Below are positions 8,901 to 17,903 of a DNA stretch of 64,000 bases, in pieces. The stretch is from Emergomyces orientalis (taxonomy: Eukaryota > Ascomycota > Eurotiomycetes > Onygenales > Ajellomycetaceae). Positions within the stretch are counted from its first letter, which is position 1. Each line of letters begins with the position of its first letter. The notes under the pieces are model-generated. The model worked only from the letters and a program-made list of their open reading frames with translations, was not told where the DNA came from and made no database searches. The translations under genes were made by a program, and so were the position numbers. The stretch spans positions 124,001 to 188,000 of the forward strand of contig MOWL01000095.1 in the NCBI GenBank assembly GCA_002110485.1, given 5' to 3'.

Positions 8901-9507
8901 TGAGATTTCTGTTTCAAACTGAAACAGATATCAAATATTTAATAAATTATATCATAGAAACAGATATTGCAACAAGAAAAAGACAACAACTAGATATATA
9001 ATAAATATAATTTAAATCAATTTATTATGAATATTCTTTGAGAAATTTTCTATGTTAATTCATTCTTTTAATTTTCTTTGTATTATCTTCAACTTTGAGT
9101 TTATTTTCAAAAATGTTTTAGTATTAAATTGTATTATCTTTTATTCTTGAATGTGTCTCTTATTCTGGGCTGGAATTACTGTAATGGCAAGTGACAAGAA
9201 GTTACATGTATTTAGATATAGTTTACATGATAAATTCTAGTAATACTAGGTGGGCATCATAATCACTGATTGCATATGCCTTAATGGAAGAAAAAAAAAA
9301 AAAAAAAAAAAAAAAGTGAGTGAATATTTTGTGCAATTTTTTTTTGCAAAAATCCGCCAAGTGATTGATATGGCTCGGGAGAACAGATTGGTCGCGCAAA
9401 TTGAATAACCTTTTCAAGACAAGAGGAGAAAACGGGTGGCCAGATTGTTTCTCCATTGTAAGAAGGCGGCCCACTTATTCTTTCTGAATGTGCAGGATAG
9501 AAGAAGT
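8901..9507. other. AT-rich decayed repeat sequence, no gene
   Basis: No coding frame can be supported. A short stretch near 9163 (ttctgggctggaatt) resembles the LINE 3'-UTR segment inside the inverted repeats at 25227-25451 and 27471-27695, so this may be an old LINE tail. An A-tract lies at about 9288-9314. Confidence 0.4.
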
Positions 9508-9786
9508 TCACCGGAATTTTAACATATATAAGATTAAATGGATATCCTCGTGGACAAATATTACAATACATGCACCAAAAATAGTTCCCTTCTCAGGGCA
9601 CGGGGGAATATAGCCACGGCCAGGTCCTCGAAACCATGGCTCTATGATACGTATATACCCACCTTCCTTCTTCAACCGTCTGCCACCAGGTAAATATTTT
9701 CTTCCAGTGGCATTCCATTGCACAATATGCGCGGAATAACCCTTATTTTCGTATGCATACAATAATCTCCGATTGAAAGACCACAT
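9508..9786 (-). pseudogene. Unidentified ORF fragment, 92 codons
   Basis: An ORF with protein-like composition in its first 70 residues (WSFNRRLLYAYENKGYSA, then Gly/Arg/Pro-rich GGYIRIIEPWFRGPGRGYIP). I do not recognise the family. It lacks convincing flanking exons and sits between decayed repeat sequence and a real gene, so it may be a leftover of a degraded host gene. It may also be chance. Confidence 0.2.
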
Positions 9787-9879
9787 TAATTAAGGTCTCT
9801 AGTGAAACTTGACCACTTTCTTTAAAACGACATCATAATAAGAGTTTCTCCCGGAACATCACAGTCAGCCAATTATTGT

Positions 9880-10060
9880 GGCCTTTCAGCAAAAGTCATG
9901 CGTTTCCTCCAGGACTAATATTTTAGCGTGGTCTTTTGCCAAAAGCTTGTGGCATCTCTCAAAACCCCGCTCTTGTGACCTTTCCCTCAACATTTCGGCA
10001 TTCCTCAGGGACCTTCATTTCTGTGGCCCTTTTGCCAAAAGCTTGTGGCGTCGACCTCAA
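9880..10060 (+). repeat. Short degenerate tandem repeat
   Basis: The 19-mer tttgccaaaagcttgtggc occurs at 9935-9953 and again at 10031-10049, each preceded by a gtgg-type motif. A looser copy (cctttcagcaaaagtcatgcg) lies at about 9880. The period is roughly 50-96 bp and the repeats abut the 3' end of the glycosyltransferase gene. Function unknown. Confidence 0.5.
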
Positions 10061-10095
10061 CTGGTCGGGGAAGAAAAACACTGGTAGTTTCAAAT

Positions 10096-11584
10096 TCAGT
10101 CTTTATAATATCGAGAAACCATCTCCAAATGCTCTTTACGCAGCGAATTGGCATTCAGATTTTCAAATGCCATGCTCCACACAGCTTGTGCCTCTTGCTT
10201 CGTTGTTCCTCGAACTGATGAAGAGCCTAGGAAGAAAGTCAGTCGGAGTTATTAAACATGCTGCCTCTTGATGGGTCGCCTCTCGCCCCCTTGATAGAGT
10301 ATCAAAACATACCAATATGCTGCACCTGAACCGGATATAGCGCATACCTATCAAACCTTTCCTCATTCGCAAGACCATTTAGCAAAAGATCAACCTGCCC
10401 TTTCCCCTTCCTTTCCAAAAACTCAATCAGCCCCAACACCCTCTCACTCGGGAAAATCATAGCCTGCGAACAACATCCAAACGATTCCCGAAAGACCCCC
10501 GGAGACGGCGGCAGCATGGACGCCTTGCCCGCTTGGAAGAAGAGAATGACAAAGCAGGGGACAGTAAATAGGACAATCGCATAGATTGCGCCTAGATAAG
10601 CGGCACGATCTCGAGAAGGAGGAGAACCCGCGCGACAACGCCGGAGCTGGAGCCGTCTTCGAACTAAGAATGCTGGTGCCAGGATGGCTGAGGCGATTCC
10701 TAGAATTATCCAGTACTCATTGTTACCGCCGATGTTGCGGTTGGCCCAGCCGGTCGAGCGCTCTTGGTTGAAAAGTCGCACGTATAGCCATGGTTTCGTG
10801 ACGGCGGCGGCGGTCTCTATTTCTCGAAGGGCTATTAAAGAGCGTACGAGCCAGCCATCTGCAAAGAGGGTGTCATCTTCAAACATGGCGATGTATGGAG
10901 TTTGTGTGTCGTAGCATTGTTTGAGAGCGTAGGTATAATCGAATACCCCCTTTTCCTGGAAATTTGCGGTCTCTTCCAGCTCCTGGAGCTTCAGGAATGT
11001 ATCCTCGGGCACATTGTCCTTGTATGTGAATACAGAGTCAACAACTTGATGAAGCCACTCTTGTTTCAACGAGGGATGAGCGGTTGTATTGGTATGAGCG
11101 AATAATACACTCAGGTGTAAGTCCGCTCTCTCAGTGGGAGTTAGGCCATGTACTATGCTCGCAATTGCTGTCTAATTAAGCATCAGTAACCGTCTTCCTT
11201 CCCTGAATCGAAAAAAGGTACCTCAATATATTGCATACCCTCCCTCTTCACTGTGCTAAAAATTGCACAAATAACCGGTTTCCCATCAGTTTTAACGTTC
11301 GAACCAGTCTCAACCTTCCCTGCAACCGTACGAATATAGTCCTCCGCCTCAGATTCTCGATGTAAGCTGTACGTTCTCTCAAAGGCGCGACCTGGGTCAT
11401 AAAAGACGCTTCCTGGATCGCGATAGAAATGGGTCTTGCCGTAATATATGAACAGACTCAAAGCAAAGAGTGTAAGAAGTATAACCCGGACAGCGGGTTG
11501 TGACATCAACATGGCTTCCAAGATGGAGGGGCTCAAGAGGCGCGTTCCAGAGTAAGCTGCATGGCGTACCTTGGCTTTCATCAC
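10096..11584 (-). CDS. PGAP4/TMEM246-like Golgi glycosyltransferase
   Basis: Proposed exons (minus strand): 11584-11222, 11171-10313, 10226-10096, giving 450 aa. Introns are 50 bp (GTACCT…TTAG) and 86 bp (GTATGT…CTAG), and phases agree. The protein has an N-terminal membrane anchor (about residues 30-50), a GT-A-like region with the acidic triad FEDD near residue 219, then two further hydrophobic segments (WIILGIASAILAPAFLV and IYAIVLFTVPCFVILFF), and a C-terminal tail rich in Ser/Arg followed by AVWSMAFE. One N-terminal TM, an EDD motif and a TM pair placed inside the catalytic part is the layout of PGAP4, the GPI-anchor GalNAc transferase of the Golgi. Fungal homologues are annotated as integral membrane proteins and their substrate is not established, so the biochemical role here is inferred. 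An alternative start is the internal Met about 24 residues on. Confidence 0.72.
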
Positions 11585-11780
11585 AAAAAGCCTGGGAGGG
11601 TTTGATATTCAGGTTACTGTCAGCTGACCCTTCCCGTAGCTCAGCTGACCACACTACTTGTGTAGCGGCCGCGGCCTCGGTGGCGTTGCCTAAGCGACCG
11701 CCCCGCCCGCACGTGATTCATGTACGCATAAACATTGCTAGCTAGTTTCCCTCACAATAGAGAGTTCAACCATCCCACAG

Positions 11781-12140
11781 TGTTACGGAACACCCCGCGG
11801 GAGCACCAGGAACCATTGGGTATTAAGGACACTGACAGAATAGGCTACAGTTTGGTAGAACAAGGCTCTGAAGGAACCTATCACATGACTGATAGATTGA
11901 TATGACAGATGGAAAGATCTACCAAGTCTATCAGACCTATCAATGGTAGATTGATATGTATATGAAAAAGGTCTACCAGGTCTACTGAATCTACCATAGA
12001 ATTTCATCATGTATATAAACACACTTATTACTCTTAGAATCAGAGAAGCTTATCTTCTTAATCACAATCAATTTTATTCTACTTCTTAATCTATAATAGC
12101 ACTTCACTATTACTCTATTTTTCATCTATTCTACTCCCCA
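11781..12140 (+). repeat. LTR-like AT-rich repeat fragment
   Basis: Starts TGTTACGGAACACC, a typical LTR beginning, and has a TATA-like box (gtatataaacac near 12010) followed by an AT-rich tail. No second copy and no TSD were found, so the 3' border is unknown. It could be a solo LTR into which the 12141-24418 segment was inserted, or part of that segment's left flank. Confidence 0.35.
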
Positions 12141-12164
12141 AGAATTTCAATTTGCATTGAAGCC
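12141..12164 (+). repeat. Left imperfect terminal inverted repeat
   Basis: AGAATTTCAATTTGCATTG followed by AAGCC. The right partner on the opposite strand reads AGAATTTCGATTTGCATCG followed by GCGCC. The two core differences are A/G and T/C, the kind produced by CpG transition decay on the left copy. Confidence 0.4.
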
Positions 12165-12724
12165 GCTCTGTTCCGTGGCCCTTAGGACCGTTTTCCGTGG
12201 CTCCGATGCAGAGCGCTCCGCCCACGGCCCCACGGCCCAACCTCCACGCACTGACGAAACGACCACGTGATCGCCATTCACCCTTCTGCGGGTGCGCCAC
12301 GACTTTCTTCAACAAGGCCACCAGAAACAGCTCCAGCTCGATCGCTCACGGCCTTCACTCATCACCCAATCCACCCGCCAGCGACCATGGCTCTACATAA
12401 TGTCTGCCGTCCCTCTCCAGCTCGGTCCACTCTCCCGTCCTCCAGACATGGGAGGATAATATACACTCCTCTACACCCCTTCTGTGCTCAGTCGCTCTCC
12501 ACTCTACGGACGGCGTCTCTCACTCTACCCCCTCCTCACTCCTACCATCGTGGCCCCTGCCGCTCCATACTGCTGAGGAGTCGTTTGCCGCGGGTGCGCG
12601 CAGCGAACCTGACTGTGAGCACGAGACCGAGTTGACTGACCCAGACACGAGTCCCCCCCGCGCTCGCGCCGGCAACGAACACAAGAGACCACAACACTGT
12701 GATTCCCGACCAACACCCGCACCA
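12165..12724 (+). promoter_or_regulatory. Upstream region of the recombinase gene
   Basis: GC-rich 560 bp with repeated CCGTGGC / GCCACGG motifs in both orientations between 12171 and 12240. No ORF here joins convincingly to the recombinase, although an open frame upstream of the chosen ATG would allow a non-ATG extension to 12632. Subterminal binding sites are possible but not shown. Confidence 0.3.
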
Positions 12725-15108
12725 ATGCACGGCACGAAGGGGTCGAACGATACCCCTCTCCGTCAGAGCCTCTACGAGGACCCTCTGGATGACACGGATG
12801 AGGATCTGTCGGACGTTCCGTCCGACTATGGCGGTTCCAAGCAGACTAAAAAACTCAGGTTGCGTGCGAGTGATCGTTGGCAGCGGTGAGTGCTCCATGC
12901 ATTGTTGAGGACTGCGTATTGTGTTCGGCACTCACACCGGGAAGATATTGCGCAGCGAAGGCATCCGAGCCAGCTGCCGATCCGCAATGGTTTGATGCTG
13001 AGGAGGCCCTCCAGCGGGCGTCCGCGAAGGACCTGCACCGGTTCTGGAACTGGGTCATTGGGAAGCTGGAACGTGGGAAGGGGGGCCGCAAACTCAAAGG
13101 CACCAAGAAGACAAGCTCCCTCAAGAGTGACTGGAAGTATTTTCAAGGCTACTACAGGAAAGTGACGGGAAACGGAATCAGTGAGAAGATGAGCGAAGAT
13201 GTTCGGCGAGTACGTTCGCGAGACACCCTCCTGCGTCTCCATGTGGTACTGACGTCTCCGCTGATAGGGCATGCGGTCTCTGGCCGACAAGCACGGGCTC
13301 GACAATCAGCCGCGCGAGAACATCCCCGTCTACATCGAGGATATGGTTCCCTTCAACCAGACAATCCTCCGGACACGGGAGAAGCGATTCCACCTGGGAC
13401 TGCAACGCCTCCTGCTCTGCTTCTATAACATGCTGGGTCTGTTCACAGTCAACCGGGAGAGTGCTATCCTGAACCTCCGATACAAGGATCTGCTCCTGTC
13501 CGTGCAGAGGGATCCGCACGGCGGACCGCCGGTACCGACGGTCGACTTCAGGCCGGAATTTATCAAGCGAAATCTTGGGATGGGGAAACTGTATGTGATC
13601 AGGCACCGCTCTGCACGAGTGTGTCATCTCCAGTTGGTCCATCTCTTCAATGCTAACAGTGGGCACAGCAACACATTTGTTTTGCCAGAGATTATCTTCG
13701 ATGTCTCACTTCTCTTCAGCCCGCATGTCTTCCTTTTCGGTTTCCTGTTCCACGCTGAGGCGTTCGAGAACTCTAGCCTCCAGTCGATGGAGGACGTCCG
13801 AAAGCTGGTCCCCGCGGATGGCTGCCAGGAGATGCCATTGCCCCTGAAGCGGGAGATGGATAACTGGTACATCTTCTGCAAGGTTGATGTCCAGGATGGG
13901 CAGGTTCGCATCCTACGCGACACGCCCATGAGTGCGAGCACGCTAGATTCCCAGTTGAAGAGCGTGAGTGAGATCCACGGATTTCTCAACACCTTCTTCT
14001 CCCATCAGTTCCGCTACGGCGGGGGCAAGCTGCTTGATGAGAGTGGTGAGTAGCGACCTTATTGTCCCCTCAGAATGTATACCCAGGGAAGAGGAGAAGG
14101 TGCTGACGTGGGAGCCGATGACCAGGATTTGTCAGTGATTCGCAGAAGAATGTGATCATGAACCACGCTACCAACCGCACCTTCATCGCCTACTATCGTA
14201 CGCGACGCCACACCGGCCTGCAAGAGATCATGTGTGGTCTCGAGCCGGACGAGGTGTTTTCACGAGCGTTGACTCGAATGAGCCGATGGATCGACAGGCG
14301 CCGGCCCCGGTACCTGACTGATGCCGAGAGGGCCTCCGTGGAAGAGGACCCTGAGCTGCAGGCGGCCATCCGCATTCGGGAGGACCTGATCGACCTCTAC
14401 ACGCGCACGCGGGATGCTGCACTGGTGCCATTGCTGCAAGAGCGACAGCGGGAAGTCAGCAACACGCGACGGAGGCTGCGGGACAAGCTAATGCACAAGC
14501 TGCGCCGGGAGTTCAGCCGGAACCAGGCGGTGGTCGATATTGAACGCCAGCTGTCTGGGTCCGGGTCTGGGTCAGCGGTTGACGACGAGGGTGCTCGGGA
14601 GGTGCTGCGGACGGAGTTTGAGATGCCACCGGCGCAGATCCACCTCCTGGAGAAGCTTCTGACCTGGCCCACCTCGGACTCCCTGGAAGACGAGTGGCAA
14701 CGACGGAATGAGGCAGTTGAGGCCGTGAGACAGTACTGTGGCTTCCTTGAGGGCGGTCCCCTGCGAGGGCGGCCGAAACGGGCGATCCCGTCTACGGATC
14801 CTCCCAGCGAGAATATTCCACCCCAGAAGAAGATCAGGCAGGAGGGTTGCCCGGCTCCTCCCTCTGGGGAGAAGAAGTGCCGGGCGGTTGAGAGCCTTCG
14901 CACCGAGTCCTCACCGGATCCGCTGGCATGCTTTCAGTGTGGGAAAAAGTATGTCCAACATGTAGGGGTCATCCGGCACTTCCGGACGGCGCATCTCAAC
15001 GATCGTCGGTGCACCCCCTGCGACCTCGCACTCCTCCGTGAGATGGACCTGCGGAGACACGCCGCGGTAGTTCACGGCGTCAGTACACGACCCCACAGTA
15101 TACGTTGA
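12725..15108 (+). CDS. DUF3435 tyrosine recombinase with C2H2 fingers
   Basis: Five exons: 12725-12885, 12945-13209, 13268-13590, 13669-14045, 14126-15108 (702 aa). All introns are 58-80 bp, GT..AG, in consistent phase, and the third has a perfect TGCTAACAG branch site. The N-terminus is acidic (DDTDEDLSD). The next part carries the core-binding-like region (GKGGRKLKGTKK…SLKSDWKYFQGYYRKVTG), then the DUF3435 catalytic part: LQRLLLCFYNMLG, LPEIIFDVSLLFSPHVFLFG, QEMPLPLK, the Arg-containing FRYGGGKLLDESG, and NHATNRTFIAYYRTRR, which supplies the His/Arg/Tyr expected for a tyrosine recombinase. Near the C-terminus are two C2H2 fingers (CX2CX12HX4H each). DUF3435 includes Starship captains, which cut and paste large elements in fungal genomes. 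The reading frame is intact. Whether this member is a captain or a stand-alone relative is not settled. The chosen start is the first ATG in the long frame. Confidence 0.85.
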
Positions 15109-15562
15109 TATCAATATCTCGTGTCGTTTCTCTGGCTGGTATTGAACTTGTATAGAGGGTGTAGACTAAAACTCTTTTTAGATCTGTAATTGCTTTTAGT
15201 AGAATAATATACACACAGTGTGGCATGCAGCAAATTTTTAATCTATTTTTATTTGAAATGTTGACGGTTTTTGTGGTGGTTTTAAGGTAGACGAGATGAA
15301 GACATCAAACATATGATAACAGAAAACAAAGAGAACAAGAGGAAATATATCTATGCAAGTGGCTACGGAGTACTGGGGCTGAGCCTGATCAGATTGTTGA
15401 ATTGAATTGGCATACGGAAGATGCTTGGTACTAATCTAGAAAGAGGGCTCCTGGCATGCGCTGTTTACCTGACAAAATCAATAGGAGGGAGGAAAATGAA
15501 AATGGTTTTGTGAGATTGCGCCAACCCCCTTCTTCGTGCTGACATAATCCACGTGACCACGT
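15109..15562. other. Intergenic, convergent 3' ends
   Basis: Lies between the stop of the recombinase (+) and the stop of the membrane-protein gene (-). AT-rich first half, no gene seen. Confidence 0.5.
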
Positions 15563-17520
15563 TCAACGACAATTGTTATTCCAGTAAGCTTCCAGCAGCT
15601 CCAGCCCTCCATACTCCTGCATATCATTCAATGTCATCTTGGCATACACTTTGTAGCCCCAGGAAACTCTTCTTATATTTCGTCGAAGGGATGGAATGGC
15701 GACAAACCTATCGGAGTCACAAGACAGGCTGCTGGGAGTCATTGGCTCATCGATTATGATGGGATCTTCTGCAAGAGCGAGTGAGGTGTGAGAAATGTTT
15801 TTTTTTCATGGAGTGGGTGCTGAGCCTTACCAGCAGAACCCGAGTTCCACTGCTTTCCTTTGATGCCATATCCCCGTGCTTGTTGTAAATCCATCCGTCC
15901 TACTATCTTGTACGCTTCGTGCCCGTTTCGCTTAGACACCAGCGCCTGTATAGTCACCTGGGAAAGGGGCAAGATAATGTATTCCTGCTTATCCAGCGTC
16001 TCCCGCCACGCATCACCTTCCCAATGATCCGACACCGGGGGGGTAGCTTCCTCCGATCGGTGAGCTTGGATGTGGCCTTCCTCGCCCGGGCGTGGGCCAG
16101 CTTTGATGGAACCATTTGAGTCATTCAAAGACCCTTTCGATGTGTTGCCATCTCGATAGTCAGAGGCCATGTGCGAGGTTGGGTCTTGTAGACTGAGTGG
16201 GTCGTTGGCAACGTCGCTGGGGCTTGGGTGAGCCTCCTCGATGGGGTCGTCGGAGAAATCCGACAGCTGGAGTGACGGTGGGGGAGCATCGACTGGGGTC
16301 GAACAGGATCCATTCGTCCCAGTTAATGTCATCGAGACCAGAGACGGTGGATGGCAGTGCAGAAAAGTTGGCAAACGTCTCACTTGCTTCATCCTTAGAG
16401 AGATGAACGGACGCAGAGAAGAGGGGCATGGGCATGGGCATTGGAAGGAGGTGCAGGGGCTCTTCGTTTGACCGAGGATCGGGAGTGTTCGCTTTCAAAA
16501 GGTGCGCCGTGTCCAGCTGAGTTGAGAGAGATCCATCGGCAGATCCAGGGAAGGTGATATTGTACTTATAGAGGGAGATGACCATCCTCATTATGCCTAA
16601 TGATGCAACTTGAAGCTACTTGTCGTTAGTTACATTCATGAGAATGGTACAGAATTTCTTACTGTTGAAAACTGAATCGAAAAATCCTGCCTAACGTAGG
16701 CTGCGATGGTGAGTGTTGTTGAGGCTACAGAGAGTATTGCTGATGTTACAGACGCCACCATCAAAACACGGTGAGTGCGAGTAAGTTCTGGATTGCAGGT
16801 TTCGTTCGAAGAGCGTACGCAAGACACCCAGAGCCGGATATACTGAGAACAGAGGAAAAAGAGTTCGCTAGAGGTGACAACCATACCCAACAAATAGAGG
16901 ATATCGCGGTTCCTTGGAGAAATGCCGTTGACAAAAAATCTGTGTTAGGCACATGTTAGGCCCAGTCACCTATCAAAAGCCGAAGTCTTACAGGAGCACC
17001 ACGAGGGCCTTCCAACAAGTGACACTTATTGCAAAGTAACCGATCAATCGAGAATGGAGTGTGCTGACACTTAGGTACTTGGAAAAGTTAGCCTTGCTAA
17101 AAGAGTGGTGAATCACAATGATTATACCTCGTTTGCAGTTTGAAGCACAAGTGTGAAACCGACTACCAATTTAAGAATTGGTCTCGATATGTCTGTAGAT
17201 GTAGGCGTTTAGACATGACAAAAGCAGTTGAGGCTCTGCTACTAACCCTTCCTGTAGATGGGCTCATGGACAGCGAGGACAAGCGACACGATTGATCCAA
17301 CAAATACTAAAAGTCCTACTGCTATCTGGCATAGGATGACCTTCCGATTCAATGAAGCAAGTCGCCCAGTATTCCCAAATACCATCGAACCCAACCACAC
17401 TGCGTGGCCGCCTCCACTGCAGATAGTCGCTGTCACAGATGCAGAGAACTGGAATATGCGATGCGCTTCCATATCCCTTTGATCATGATTCATAGAAATT
17501 GTAGAGAATCCTCCCATCAT
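15563..17520 (-). CDS. Multi-exon fungal membrane protein, unknown function
   Basis: Proposed exons (minus): 17520-17247, 17192 to about 17128 or 17167, 17092-16992, 16939-16663, 16615-16384, 16292-15831, 15768-15563. Phases agree from exon 3 onward; several introns show good branch sites (ACTAAC before 16616). The border between exons 2 and 3 is uncertain because the most open reading leaves a 35-bp intron, and an earlier GTAGTC donor at 17166 gives 74 bp. The N-terminal half has several hydrophobic segments (e.g. ILCQIAVGLLVFVGSIVSLV, FVNGISPRNRDILYLLGMVV, SVTSAILSVASTTLTIAAYV), the C-terminal half is a long hydrophilic, Ser/Pro/Asp-rich tail ending MTLNDMQEYGGLELLEAYW. I do not recognise the family. 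The layout resembles a multi-spanning membrane protein with a cytosolic tail. It lies between the recombinase and the nuclease-kinase gene inside the candidate element. Confidence 0.55.
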
Positions 17521-17903
17521 TTACATTATAAGTCTACTCTTATATATTCTAGAAGCCATCAGGTTGATCTCCAGCACTGTAGTGGCTGGGAGGAAGTTCG
17601 TGTTAAAGTAATATCGCATCCGACCCCATCCAAACATGTATCAACCATTACTTTTTGACTACAAGTATAAGTCGGCAAAGCGGGCTGCCTTCGGGGTTGT
17701 GCAAAACGGAATAGATAAGACTTGAACATTGATGCTGTGTCACTCCGACGCTTGGCGCGGGTAAACGTTGATCCATGTTATTTTGGGCAACACGGCTGGC
17801 ACTATATCTCGTCTCCTGTTCCGACCACCTCAGGATTATCGCTTCTAGCCACTAAATTCCTTAATTTTAATTTTTTTGATAATAACTCTTTTATCCCTCT
17901 CTA
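17521..17903. promoter_or_regulatory. Divergent intergenic region
   Basis: 383 bp between the starts of the membrane-protein gene (-) and the nuclease-kinase gene (+), so it presumably holds both promoters. No specific site is identified. Confidence 0.35.

Noticed and set aside
11781..12140. A complete solo LTR with both borders
   Set aside because: The start looks like an LTR, but no matching end, second copy or TSD was found, so only a low-confidence fragment is reported.
12625..12724. Upstream extension of the recombinase to 12632
   Set aside because: The frame is open but has no ATG, only a TTG. The first ATG at 12725 is in phase with all downstream exons.
16160..16392. Frameshift in the gene at 15563-17520
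   Set aside because: Two overlapping open frames first looked like a frameshift, but a 91-bp intron (GTGAGA donor at 16383, CCCAG acceptor at 16293, TTAAC branch) links them in phase.
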